From assembly GCA_964036315.1 (NCBI GenBank), contig OZ038498.1, forward strand, positions 9,099,861-9,163,860: 64,000 bases of DNA, written 5' to 3'. Below are positions 1-11,099 of this stretch, piece by piece. The stretch comes from Acanthosepion esculentum (lineage: Eukaryota > Mollusca > Cephalopoda > Sepiida > Sepiidae). A program made the translations under genes and the position numbers. Each line of letters starts with the position of its first letter. Positions within the stretch are counted from its first letter, which is position 1. The notes beneath the pieces were generated by a model. The model did not search any database, was not told the DNA's origin, and saw only the letters and a program-made list of their open reading frames with translations.

Positions 1-196
1 CATTTATGTTTGCTCAATACTCAGAGAGGCAACCTGTGGTTTGTATTACAACGATGAGAGAAAGCATATAATGTGACCAAAAGTTATACCCAGGCGAATA
101 CCCATAAAACCACAGTGGCGATGACTTGTAACTTCGTGCTAACACAACCAACGGTGGAAACAAAAAAGTAGTAAGCACATGAACAAGAACACATGA

Positions 197-197
<1 letters not shown>

Positions 198-283
<86 letters not shown>
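198..283. repeat. (AT)n microsatellite
   Basis: Uninterrupted AT dinucleotide run of about 85 bases. From here to about 980 the sequence is AT-rich and I recognise no gene or element in it. Confidence 0.95.
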
Positions 284-285
<2 letters not shown>

Positions 286-984
286 CTATTTATATATACA
301 TATATTTATCTATCTATCTAAACCAAAAACATAGAGCCAAGATGACGGTTGACGACAACCGAAAGAGCTCGGGAAAACTCCAACGAATGTGGACTTAGAC
401 CCAAATACAAAGAAACTTGCGAGAAAGCAAGAAAAAATCGAAAGGAAGATTATTAAACGAAAAAGGATTAGTATTGGGTTTTTTATAAGGTATGTATACA
501 TTTATAAAAAAAGACAATACTAATCCTTTGTATATACACCCTAAATCTAATCATCCTCCATTAAGCATATACCTTTATCTATCGAAAAGAGAATAAGTAC
601 AAACGCAGCAAATGAGAAGATTTTCTATGAACATAGTAATTTCTATAATAAAACGCTAAAAGATAGTGGCCACAAAAGCCCAAAGCTAACTTACATAAAA
701 AATGGAAATGGAAATCATAGAAAAAAACAGAAGTAGAAAAATAATTTAATATACACCCCAATACACCCAAATGGTAAAGAACAAATTAAGACAAAAATTC
801 CTTGCATTAATCGTTAAACATTTTCCTAAAAATACTAAACTCAGTACTATTTTCAATATAAAATAATCTACAATTATGTTACAGCTGTACTGAAAACTTA
901 GAAAAATTATTTAGAAACATAATACTAATATCTTGAATAAACACTTAGACCAAGACCAAGGAAATTTAGACAGTATAATAATAA

Positions 985-1338
985 AAATTATGTAGCTGCA
1001 GAAATCCTCATAACTGTCCTCTTAATAATAATTGTCGCACCGAATCATTAGTATACCAATGCAATATCTCATCTATTAAGGATCCAGACAACGTAAAAGT
1101 CTACATTGGATGCACAAGACATGAGTTCAAGAAGCGGTTCAACCAAAATAAAAGTTCTTTTAAGATAAATAAATACCGAAATCAGACGTCCCTATCGAAA
1201 TATTTCTGGCACTTAAAAGAAACCAATAAAACACCTACTGTGAAATGGAAATTAACGAGAAAAGCTAAAATATGTAGGTCATTAAATGACCCATGTCTTT
1301 GTGCATACATGAGAAACTATATATTACTAGGTTTTTAA
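985..1338 (+). pseudogene. Penelope-like element, GIY-YIG endonuclease fragment
   Basis: An open stretch with no start codon, bounded upstream by an in-frame TAA at 982 and ending with TAA at 1336-1338. It carries the cysteine-rich linker typical of Penelope-like retroelements (CSCRNPHNCPLNNNC), then the two halves of a GIY-YIG nuclease (LVYQCNI and VKVYIGCT), then HEFKKRFNQNKSSF and a tryptophan-rich tail (SKYFWHLKETNK, KWKLTRKAK). In complete elements this domain nicks target DNA for reverse transcription. No reverse transcriptase is readable upstream, so this is a 5'-truncated remnant. The family is inferred from motif order rather than from a search. Confidence 0.8.
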
Positions 1339-1439
1339 AAATAAAAAATTACTTAATCAAGGAAACGAAATAGCTATTCTTTGTCGACATTGTCAAAATA
1401 TTCTTAAGTAATGTTTAATTAAAAACAAAAAAAATGGTG

Positions 1440-1856
1440 GATGAAATATACATATTTATATTTGATATTTAATAATAATTTTTAAATAATTTAAGTAATT
1501 TTATTGCATTTATTTATTTTAAAATTGTATTTCAATACGACGTATTCATATACAAACAACCCTTTTAGAAAAAATATTTCTGTATACAAGTAAAATTTAA
1601 CGGTGAAAAAAAAGTGCCGAAAAACTTTTTGTCGTTGAAAAAAACCAGACGACATGCGTTGAGCGGATGTCATCATTTGTTGGCACCCCTACCCTACCTT
1701 GACTTAACCTCTTTTCGAAAGTAACACAGAGTTTGATCCAATAGTTGTCAGTGAAAATGAATACCCTACCGCCCCTTGTTAAAATGATTGGATTTTCTTG
1801 TATCCTTAGAAACTAATATTATGAATGTATGTGCTTATAAAACTCAGTAAATTTCA
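1440..1856. repeat. Dispersed repeat, copy 1 (shared with 12145-12603)
   Basis: About 400 bases match 12145-12603 in the same order and orientation. Shared landmarks include a TTTAAATAATTTAAGTAATT block, GACGACATGCGTTGA and ACCGCCCCT. I see no coding potential and no clear ends, so the class is unknown. Confidence 0.7.
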
Positions 1857-1971
1857 AAACAAGTTATTCCAAAAGTCGCTTGAAAATGAAACAGAACTAG
1901 GGACTTTAATTGAATTCTATAATTGAATTTGAAGTTCTTCGCTTCTATTTTTGAAATATGGTAATTCCTGT

Positions 1972-2026
<55 letters not shown>

Positions 2027-2027
<1 letters not shown>

Positions 2028-2500
2028 TAGAATCCGGAATCCTCATATCCAGAGTGCCTCATATCCGGAATCCCGCATATCCTAACATGATTTTGATGTC
2101 TATATTTGAACTATTTGGCTGATATGTCACTGTTGTGGTAAACCCTCCTACACTCGAATGAACTCTTCATCCTTTCATAAATACTAACGGTGAGACTTCC
2201 TAAGGGAGAGTCGTAGGGTAGCGGAGACGCAGTGTTAACCTACCGTTCGGACGTACATATATATATATATATTAGAATCCGGAATCCTCATATCCAGAGT
2301 ACCTCATATCCGGAATCCCGCATATCCTAACATGATTTTGATGTCTATATTTGAACTATTTGGCTGATATGTCACTGTTGTGGTAAACCCTCCTACACTC
2401 GAATGAACTCTTCATCCTTTCATAAATACTAACTGTGAGACTTCCTAGTCGTAGGGTAGCGGAGACGCAGTGTTAACCTACCGTTCGGACGTACACTTCT
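2027..2500. repeat. Tandem duplication of about 227 bp separated by a (TA)n tract
   Basis: Copy 1 starts at 2027 and copy 2 at 2272, both beginning TTAGAATCCGGAATCC and ending at CGTTCGGACGTACA. They are nearly identical apart from a short indel near the 3' end. A (TA)n run of about 50 bases precedes copy 1 and a shorter TA run separates the copies. Each copy contains the 5' part of the LTR-like sequence described at 2376-2613 plus about 105 bases of its left flank, so the duplication was made after that insertion. Confidence 0.85.
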
Positions 2501-2613
2501 AAGTGCTTATTACGAACACTCTTGCTTTGTATATATCTGTTATATCAATACACTTTTTCAACCTACCTTCGTCTTCGGTGTCTTTCTTTCTGGCCTCTAA
2601 ACAGGCCACAACA
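2376..2613. mobile_element. Probable solo LTR
   Basis: A 238-bp segment starts TGTTGTGG and ends CCACAACA, a perfect 8-bp terminal inverted repeat of the TG...CA kind seen on LTRs. It is flanked by GTCAC on the left and GTAAC on the right, a possible 5-bp target duplication with one mismatch. No adjacent gag-pol sequence is present, so I infer a solo LTR. Its 5' part was later duplicated to the left. An open frame at 2503-2787 runs across its right end and resembles no protein I know. Confidence 0.5.
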
Positions 2614-3386
2614 GTAACTGATTCGAAATTTCTGTTTTTTTCCGGAAATTTACTTTGGATAATTGCTAATGCTTATTTCACCCTAATGGCTTGTATTGGG
2701 AGAAATGATTCTACTGTATATATAATATTAAATACTGATCGTAAAGTACTGTATATCAATGATGATAACGTGAGAAAATGTTTGTAAATATTTGCTACAT
2801 TTGTTTCTATGAAAAGAAAGGAATTTTTCGCTACTCTTAGTTTTCATTTGTTCTAATAGATTACCAACTTGGTTTTTATTTACTTCATTGACAATTATTA
2901 GGTTGGGAAGTTCTTTCGGTAGCTAATACAAAGTGTAGGAACCCGGGCCTACATCCGGGTGTTTTTGTCGAGACATCATCTCTAGAAAGACTGCCGCCCA
3001 AGGCTAAAGAGTTCTTTCAATCCATGAAGTGGATTATCTGCAAAGCTCTTGCATGGGATGCATGCAACAAACTTCACAAGATTTGGCTCTCAAACCTTCC
3101 ATTTTCCTTAAAAGTCCAAACCTTTCGAACATTGACTGAACCACTTCCACTGTATGGATCCGAAACTTGGACATTATCTGTTCGTCTTGAAAGACGACTG
3201 GATGGAACAGATACAAATCTACTCAGACAAATCCTGATCATCAGCTGGAGATCCCATACAAACGCTTAACACAATCTACGGAGAACTGAGACCAATCTCT
3301 CTTAAACTCAAACAAAAAAACGATTACAGTTTAACGGCCACTGCCCCCGAGCGGACAGGAAAAGCGTCTCATTCCTACTCCTATGG

Positions 3387-4326
3387 CACTGGTTTTCAAC
3401 CTTTTTGCTGGAGCGGAACCACAAGGAAACATACCAGTGGATCGAGGAACCCCTGCAATAAATAAATTGTCTTATGCAAAAAAAAAAGCTTTCAATTATT
3501 AAAATAAAATAAAAATACTCATCTTCAGATTTATTTACAAAAAAATACAAAGACAAACTGTAAAAATATTGTATCCGTCCATATGCAATTTTAATCTTGC
3601 TTCTACGGTTATTATACATGTATTAAACAACTTCAGTTTAAATGGATTGCATTTATTTTCATTAAAAATTCAATGAGAAACTTGAGCCTGATGTTTCTTG
3701 CACAAATCTTTAATATTGGGTTGTGTTTTTGACAGACACACACGAAGTTCATCTTCCACAGACAGCAATTGTGCTCGCTTCTTGCGCTTGGTGCTTGTCA
3801 GAGCTGAAAATCCAGATTCACAATAATAATTTCAAAAATAATTTCATTCATTTGTGAATAAGTCCTGAAAGTTTCATTAAAATCCGACAATTATTTGATT
3901 TTTGCGAGAATTTCCAAATTAATGTGTTTGTCACCGAAAAAAGTGGGTGATATAATTTTTAAGTTTTCCATTGTAAAACAGTCGTAATGTTTGTTTAACC
4001 GCTAACTCAAATCAAAAGAAAATTTCGAACATGTACGAAGGGATTAAAAAAATTTTTTTAAATAATTAAAAATTACTTTGATCTTTCCTCTTAATAAAAA
4101 TATAAACATTTTGATGGAAAGAGTTTGTTTTATTAAGTTTGGGACCTTTTTTTATTCATACTATGCTGTTTTGTTATTGATTTAGTGGAGGTACCTAAAC
4201 ACACATATCTGCACAGGAGAATTAAAAATTACTGTCAATGATAGTACTTGTGTAAGTTCTTGCGGAACCCCTGGGCTTTACTGGCGGAACGCTAGGGTTT
4301 CGCGGAACCGTGGTTGAAAACCACTG
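3387..4326 (-). mobile_element. hAT-family DNA transposon, internally decayed, 940 bp
   Basis: Ends are CACTGGTTTTCAACC on the left and the inverted match of CAGTGGTTTTCAACC on the right (one mismatch). They are flanked by the perfect 8-bp target duplication TCCTATGG (3379-3386 and 4327-4334). Eight-bp duplications and these terminal bases are diagnostic of hAT elements. The minus strand keeps the end of the transposase. The insertion lies inside a LINE relic. Confidence 0.92.
3670..3822 (-). pseudogene. hAT transposase C-terminal fragment
   Basis: On the minus strand an open stretch of 50 residues runs from CESGFSALTSTKRKKRAQ through VEDELRVCLS and PNIKDLCKKHQAQVSH to a TGA at 3670-3672. 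This is the end of the dimerisation region typical of ZBED5-like hAT transposases. The catalytic part upstream is deleted or unreadable, so the protein is non-functional. Confidence 0.8.
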
Positions 4327-4492
4327 TCCTATGGCATCCTTCTGGAAATGTCTTCTCACGAAAATTGACTTTTCCAGACACCCTAGCTCGGGATTCAGGG
4401 TTGGACATTGGGGATCTATGGACGGCAATACCGGACCGAACAGTGGGGAAAGGGATTGTCAAAGGAGTTCCGACTAAGCATAGGGAGGTCGA

Positions 4493-4495
<3 letters not shown>

Positions 4496-4565
<70 letters not shown>
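4496..4565. repeat. (GAT)n microsatellite, LINE tail
   Basis: About 23 GAT units directly follow the LINE 3' relic and are most simply its simple-sequence tail. Open frames of poly-Asp, poly-His and poly-Ser through this tract are artefacts. Confidence 0.9.
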
Positions 4566-4568
<3 letters not shown>

Positions 4569-4734
4569 CGAATATCGTGTCGCATTTGATGAAGGAAAAG
4601 AAACAAACACTTATTTCGGGTTAATTTCATATAATTAATCAAGCTATTTCCTCTCATGATCGATAAAATAATCTCATCTATTTGGCAAATTCTTGATTTC
4701 TCGGGCCTAAATGTTTTCAGCTTTCAATGCAAAA

Positions 4735-5731
4735 CACATTTAGTATAAGTTTTCATCTCTTCAAAATCAATAGACTATATTGCCTTTAAAATGTTACAAT
4801 CATTTGAAACGATGATAATCAGATGGAGCAAGGTCAGGAAAGTAAGGAGGATGAGGTAAATCTTCCGCATTTACTACCATAATTTTTTCTTGGATGACCC
4901 GGGCAATATGTGATATTGTATTATCACATAAGAGTAAAACACCATGACGATTAAGTAATGATGAACACTTTCTTCTTAAATGTTTTTGTGTAAATGCTTC
5001 CAGTTGACATTGCCTGTTTCGTTTCTGTTTAGCATTTCATGATAGTTCATGACTTTATAGCCTACCAAATACAAATCATAACATTTTTCCTATGGACTTA
5101 TGTTTGTAAGACATATTCTCCTTTTTTAGTAGCCGCTTCATATTTTCTTTTTTGTTGGATCTGGTAATAATGCACCCACTTTTCATCACTGTTGATGATT
5201 CTAAAAAAAAAAAATTCATTAACAAGCCTACATTTTAATGACGGGCAGACAGCAAGTATTGACCAAGTTTAGACACTTTTTCTAGCTCATGAAGGCATTT
5301 TACGATGGAAGTGTTATTTATATTGAATTATTTTGCTAATTCTCCTACAAGTTGTTTAGTTTTCGTTCTGAATTACGGTTTAGAGAAAGCTGAATATGGG
5401 CATTGAAAGAGAAGATTTCCTGATCGAAACTAGCTCAGGCATCTTTAGCATGTCCGGACACTTAAAGCTTAATTCGCATAGACATAATGAATATTTCTTG
5501 CTGCTTCAGTTGCTGAATAGGTCCTTTTGAATTCATACAACATCCGGTGTCTATTATGGATCTGATTTAAGTTCATTTTAAAAGGGGGTCAAATTGACAC
5601 AATTTACCCTATAATAAGTAATCTGCAAAGACAGAAAAAGCAGTAGAATATAGCGTATTAATATTTAATTTATTGTAAATATTGAAAAAATGACCTTGCA
5701 AAAATGCGACTGTACTTTGTTGCCAACCTAA
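4735..5731 (-). pseudogene. mariner transposon relic with decayed transposase
   Basis: On the minus strand the element starts at about 5731 with TTAGGTTGGCAACAAAGT, a mariner-type terminal repeat after a TA. The transposase can be followed in pieces: RTYSATEAARNIHYVYAN and KQLVGELAK.FNINNTSIV (paired HTH region), INSDEKWVHY (first catalytic Asp), and LPHPPYFPDLAPSDYHRF (the conserved C-terminal block holding the third acidic residue). Many stops and frameshifts lie between. The far terminal repeat near 4735 is not recognisable, so that boundary is approximate. Confidence 0.8.
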
Positions 5732-5999
5732 TATTTGATACTATTGCCTCAAATGCTAAGACAATGTTTATTTACAGAATGGGGGGTTGTTATTTTAAGG
5801 GGAATCAGCGTGAGCACGAATACAGAATAAATTTGAAAACGTTTCCTGTATTCGAATGACTTACATTTTGAGTAGTTGTAATAATTAATCAAAGCGGAAT
5901 TAAAATAAATTCAAGAATAATTAAACGAATTAAAATATTTTATCTGTCACTTGCTTCAAGTTAAGAAAGAATTTAGTATTGAGAAATCAGTCAGTTATG

Positions 6000-6275
6000 T
6001 GCCATGCGTGATACACGCCTAGGCGATCATGTATCTTCCGATACATGACTGACGAGGCAGATTTTATTCCCGCAGTAGGTTACCATTTCTTTCCGCGGTA
6101 AACCAGTTGCCATCCAGGGCTATAGAACCCGTTCTGTCCTGCTATTTAGCCATAGCTTGGGGGAGAATAATGGCTATTAGCACGTAAGTGAATTTAATGG
6201 ATTTTGACTGGAATTCGAACTCGGCTGTCCGATTCCTCAATCCGAGCCGCTATCCATTACTTCACCGTTTCCTAT
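6000..6275 (-). mobile_element. tRNA-derived SINE, family A, copy 1
   Basis: Read on the minus strand, a tRNA-like head (GAAGTAATGGATAGCGGCTC, box A-like; GAGTTCGAATTCCA, box B) is followed by a body ending in the GATCGCCTAGGCGTGTATC region. A second copy lies at 29575-29765 on the plus strand. Polymerase III promoter boxes inside the head are the usual drivers of such elements. Confidence 0.8.
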
Positions 6276-7033
6276 TGAGAAATACAACTTATGTGCATGA
6301 TTCATATCTTTTCAGTCACTTAAAATATTTTAAATGATACATGACCAAAACATCGCTCTTCGCTTTCTATAATCCGAAAACAGATTCCAGTGTTGCTCAT
6401 CATCTTAAAGCGCTTGAAAATGAAGGATGACAGTGTTAGACATTTATTAACCGTATATTAGTCTATTACAATACAAAGATGGCGGGATTAGTTTACTTAG
6501 ATTGGACACATTCTCGTGTAATGATAACAGCGTTTCCAAAATAGCAAACATATAACATCAAATCAAATTACGCTTAAATCTACGAGATAGTCAAGAACCT
6601 ATGCGGGGTTCAGCATACCATTTCGAGTGGGCAATGTGTTTACTTGGTGGCGCAGGTATCCTCTTCAATCGACAAGTTGCTCGGGACCAAACATATAAAT
6701 TCACAAATACGCGAGGCTACACATTTTCCCTTTTCTAGTATGTGAATTTCCGTGTGATTCTTCTAAATTGTAAAGATGCATCGTAGAATTATTTCGAGCG
6801 TAAATTATTTACATGATATAAACGGACATATTGACAGGAGCAGAATCGAATGCTTGTAAAATCTTGAAAAATGCAAGCGTAAGTCATTCAATCAAACAGG
6901 CAGATGCATGATAGAAGTATGGGCCGCAAAAGAGGAAATTGATATCAAATCAGAAGTAGAGAAAAAAAAGATAAATACGGAGTAACTAAACATCTGAGAT
7001 GAAAGGACTAAACAATTGCCCGACTATAAAGAA

Positions 7034-7034
<1 letters not shown>

Positions 7035-7075
<41 letters not shown>
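7035..7075. repeat. (TCTA)n microsatellite
   Basis: Ten tetranucleotide units. The surrounding stretch 6276-7830 is otherwise AT-rich single-copy-looking DNA in which I recognise no gene. Confidence 0.9.
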
Positions 7076-7076
<1 letters not shown>

Positions 7077-7831
7077 TTCCACTTCAATACATCTGTAATA
7101 TCTTCAGACATCTCAGATCCATGCTTCATGAATAATTCACACTAGTCTGCAATCACGTCCGCCGTATGTTCACGTATTTTGTTCTTTTTTGATAAGAATA
7201 AATTAAAAGAGAAGAAAATCGCCATCTTGTTTCTCCTGTCCTTACTTCATTATTGACTTTATCATTCCATTACTAGTCCGCTTCGTTAAATCAAGGTTAA
7301 TTGATGCCGAATCGTAAATAGTACTCATACTAAGCCTTGTCTCCAATTTCAGCTCAGAATATTGTTTATTTTACCATTATTATTGTTGCTACATACGGTT
7401 TTCCCCTTATTCGCCAAGTCAAAACCTGATTCCGAAGAGTCTGTTTATAATTAGGTTTACTTGTGGTCTGTTATTTAAAATATGTTTATTATCATTAACA
7501 TCAAATCTGTCCAATTCTGTGTAAAACAGTGAATGATTAAATAAGGAACAAATAGGAAAATCTTTATAAATTTGACATGTTTCGTTCTTTATTTAGCTTC
7601 ATCAGAAATTTCATTTTTATAGCGTTAGTATATATGGGTGAGGGTTCTGTGTTTATATTTTAGTACCTTTGTGGAGACACACAGTATAATGGAATAGGTA
7701 CATTGGTGTATTTTTTATTGTATGATAAATATTAAGAATGTCGGGAATTGAATAAGGAATATAAAGTAAAATTTCATCAGGAAATGTATGGTGTGTTTTC
7801 GACTATTTTAATTTCTATGTTGCTTTGCTTT

Positions 7832-8900
7832 CGATTTCACGTGTTGCTTTGTTCATATTTCACGTGTTGCTTTGTTCATATTTCACGTGTTGCTTTGTGT
7901 AGAATTCACGTATTGTTTTCTGCAGATTTCACATGTTGTTTTGTGCAGATTTCACGTGTTGTTTTGTGCAGATTTCACGTGTTGCTTTGTTCAGATTTCA
8001 CGTGTTATTTTGTGCAGATTTCACGTGTTGTTTTGTTCAGATTTCACGTGTTGTTTTGTGCAGATTTCACGTGTTGTTTTGTGCAGATTTCATGTGTTGC
8101 TTTGTTCAGATTTCACATGTTGTTTTGTGCAGATTTAACGTGTTGTTTTGTGCATATTTCATGTGTTGCTTTGTTCAGATTTCACATGTTGTTTTGTGCA
8201 GATTTCACGTGTTGTTTTGTGCAGAATTCACGTATTGTTTTGTGCATATTCCACGTGTTGCTTTGTTCAGATTTCATGTGTTGTTTTGTGCAGATTTCAC
8301 GTGTTGTTTTGTGCAGATTTCATGTGTTGCTTTGTTCAGATTTCACGTGTTGTTTTGTGCAGATTTCACGTGTTGTTTTGTGCAGATTTCATGTGTTGCT
8401 TTGTTCAGATTTCACGTGTTGTTTTGTGCAGATTTCACGTGTTGTTTTGTGCAGATATCATGTGTTGCTTTGTTCAGATTTCACGTGTTGTTTTGTGCAT
8501 ATTTCAAGTGTGTTTTGTGCAGATTTCACGTGTTGCTTTGTTCAGATTTCACATGTTGCTTTGTTCAGATTTCACGTGTTGTTTTGTGCAGATTTCACGT
8601 GTTGCTTTGTTCATATTTCACGTGTTGTTTTGTGCAGAATTCACGTATTGTTTTGTGCAGATTTCACATGTTGTTTTGTGCAGATTTCACGTGGTGTTTT
8701 GTGCAGATTTCACGTGTTGCTTTGTTCAGATTTCACGTGTTATTTTGTGCAGATTTCACGTGTTGTTTTGTGCATATTTCATGTGTTGCTTTGTTCAGAT
8801 TTCACATGTTGTTTTGTTCAGATTTCACGTGTTGTTTTGTGCAGATTTCACGTGTTGCTTTGTTCAGATTTCACGTGTTATTTTGTGCAGATTCCACACG
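7832..8900 (+). repeat. 23-bp minisatellite, about 46 units
   Basis: The unit is CAGATTTCACGTGTTG followed by TTTTGTG or CTTTGTT, with scattered variants. Its period of 23 is not a multiple of three and no unit contains a stop, so all three plus-strand frames stay open for 270 to 430 codons. All three encode the same 23-residue cycle, entered at different points (for example CADFTCCFVQISRVVLCRF). Cysteine- and phenylalanine-rich low complexity and the absence of homology argue that these are not genes. Confidence 0.93.
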
Positions 8901-9289
8901 TTTATCCTGTGGTCTTCGTATCTGCACGTAAGTATCAAATTTGTAGTGGGCGTTCTCTGACGCCATTATGGCTTCTGTCTGTTTTTAAATGTATATTAAA
9001 ATTTTATTATTTATTTTGTTTGAGAAATGTTTGGTGTATATAAAAAATATTGGTATATTGGTGAGTTTTTCTGTTGTCTGGTGAATGTGACGATTTTTTC
9101 TCCGTTATTCCCTCAGAATGACAATAATAATCTTCAATCAATCTCATATTGACAACTACCTTATAATTTTATACATGATAATGATAAAACATTATTTCTA
9201 TTGGCTTTAATAACATAAAAATGTAAAAATTTAAATTAAATACGGAATATGATATTAATTCAGACAGATAGATATTTCAATAAACTCGT

Positions 9290-9570
9290 AGGTGCAATTA
9301 TCTACATTATTCGGACTATTGTCCTCATCTTTGTCGCCAACGTTTCGGCCGTTGTACGCTCCGGCCTTCTTTAGGTTGGAATGTCGAACTGAACCCTTTA
9401 TTTCGCTCACTGGGGTAGACTGTTCTAGTTCCACGTGCCATGTTTAATAGATGTCAGTTATCAGTTATCTCCTGTTAATTTCCCTCTGAAAGTTCTCCAC
9501 TGCCTTAACCGGGTATTTGGGTCCTGTCACTGGATCTGACTAACGCCTTTATCCACTGTGCCATGTGTCC
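9290..9570 (-). mobile_element. SINE family B (tRNA-like head, hammerhead-like core), copy
   Basis: On the minus strand: tRNA-like head (GGACACATGGCACAGTGGAT, then GGGTATTTGGGTCC on the plus strand), a body through GTAATTCAACCTAAAG-type sequence, the core AGGCCGGAGCGTACAACGG then CCGAAACGTTGG, and a tail with GAGGACAATAGTCCGAATAA. The same family occurs at 24255-24560, 26090-26690, 51434-51735, 55139-55913 and 63370-63660. Here the CUGA of the core has decayed to CUAA. Confidence 0.75.
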
Positions 9571-9710
9571 TTGAGGACATCTGTGTATGAATTTCTGGGT
9601 ATTATAAACCCAATGTCTTCAGCAACCTTTTTACCAGTGCTCATATTGCAATTTTTGCTGTCATCATTTTATGTTTTTACCAGAGCTCATATTGCAACTT
9701 TTGGTGTCAT

Positions 9711-10225
9711 TATCGATTTTCTCTGGCACTCCTTATTACTGGTTCCCACAACGGCCGAAACGTTGTAATAAATATGGCGACAAACATGGGGTCAATAGTC
9801 CGAATAATGTAAATAATGTACATAATACCTCATTTCAGAAATATAGACAGATTCTTATGTACAAGTTTAAATCCTTAAACAAATTAAATTTATTTGCCGA
9901 TAGATCATTTTTTCTAAACAAATAGAAATAAAAACTTGATCAGTCCATCTAGTGATGGAGAATATGTTATCGATTTTCTCTGGCACTCCTTATTACTGGT
10001 TCCCACAACGGCCGAAACGTTGTAATAAATATGGCGACAAACATGGGGTCAATAGTCCGAATAATGTAAATAATGTACATAATACCTCATTTCAGAAATA
10101 TAGACAGATTCTTATGTACAAGTTTAAATCCTTAAACAAATTAAATTTATTTGCCGATAGATCATTTTTTCTAAACAAATAGAAATAAAAACTTGATCAG
10201 TCCATCTAGTGATGGAGAATATGTT
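9711..10225. repeat. 257-bp tandem duplication
   Basis: Copies start at 9711 and 9968 with TATCGATTTTCTCTGGCACT. Each holds, on the minus strand, the 3' end of a Penelope-like element (the reverse complement of TACAAATGGGAACCAGTAAT near 63955), joined directly to a plus-strand tail of SINE family B, then about 130 bases of AT-rich DNA. Open frames in each copy are by-products. Confidence 0.88.
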
Positions 10226-10612
10226 ACCAAAAATCTGTCGAAAGAATAATCTGAAAATAGTTCTCAATCTTCAGCATATTTGATTTTCTTGTTAAAAGTG
10301 GCACAATTATTTAAAAAAAACAACTTTAGTAATCTTTTAAAATTAGCAAGCGTAAAAATCTCGAAAGTTCAGTTTAGATTTTTCTATTTTTTTTCTTTAG
10401 ACTTTTCTGCTTCTGCTTTTTCTTTCAGACCACTCTGTTTTTGACGTGCTTCTTTTTATTAAAATGGTAGGATATTAGTTCAACAATACGCATATTGACA
10501 AATACAGATAAAATAAAAAGCAATAACGAATCAAGAAAACCTACTTAAACCGTAGAATATGTCGGAAAACACAGACAGCATAAAATCAGGTAGATGTTTT
10601 TTACAGTGTTTT

Positions 10613-10962
10613 TCATGCTGTGTAAGTCCCGAGAACGAGAACCACTCGAGGTAGACGGTTACAGAGTAAGGGGAACAGTTTATCCGGATAGTTTGGGAAG
10701 ATAACGGTTAAACCTAGACATGAACAGGTTAGGGTGGTAGTCATCGGGAGAAATCTGCTTAGGAGTCGGTTCCACAGAGTAGTGACTCGCAGAAATAAGC
10801 TGCTTGAGTGGAACTTACTTCCCAATAATGAAATCCGGAGGGAATTAGTTGTTTCATAGTAAATATTTGTATATTTATTAACTTTTATTTGTACTTGTTC
10901 TAGAAAAAACGTGGTGTGTACTATTGATACTTAATGAAATTAAATCATATTACATATCTTGA
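10613..10962 (-). pseudogene. LINE 3' relic, copy 1 of a direct repeat
   Basis: On the minus strand FHSSSLFLRVTTLWNRLL followed, after a frameshift, by a YNLNxFKSRVN-like segment resembles the C-terminus of CR1/jockey-like LINE proteins. The 340-bp block, including an AT-rich part to CATATTACATATCTTG, recurs at 11500-11842 at high identity and in the same orientation. Confidence 0.6.
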
Positions 10963-11099
10963 CGCCTTCTTTTTTGTCCATATCTTATTTTATATGCCTT
11001 ATCTATTCATAGACGATCATGGCTCTCCACACCTTCTTATCCTTTATAGATCTAAGCAATGTTTGTCGCTTTACTATCCATACCAGCCCCTATTATGTC

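Larger units (their letters stand above)
2970..4495 (+). pseudogene. LINE reverse-transcriptase 3' relic, interrupted by a hAT element
   Basis: Residues at 3024-3269 (CKALAWDACNKLHKIW, LYGSETWTL, RLERRLDG) match the end of the reverse transcriptase and the following region of RTE-like LINEs. After frameshifts the reading continues through YGELRPISLKLK and TATAPERTGK to 3386. It then resumes beyond the inserted hAT element at 4335 with LLEMSSH, and in another frame DSGLDIGDLWTAI. The LINE ends in a GAT-repeat tail. The two halves join cleanly when the hAT element and one target-site copy are removed in thought, so the LINE is older than the hAT insertion. Confidence 0.75.

Noticed and set aside
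2895..2925. TTAGGTTGGGAAGTTCTTTC as the far terminal repeat of the mariner relic at 4735-5731
   Set aside because: Only the first eight or nine bases match the TTAGGTTGGCAACAAAGT end, so it is more likely a separate mariner-end fragment.
4292..4657. Poly-His, poly-Asp and poly-Ser open frames
   Set aside because: Read-through of a (GAT)n microsatellite that is the tail of a LINE.
7748..9043. Open frames of 431, 332 and 270 codons in three phases
   Set aside because: They are produced by a stop-free 23-bp minisatellite. All frames give the same low-complexity cycle and none resembles a known protein.
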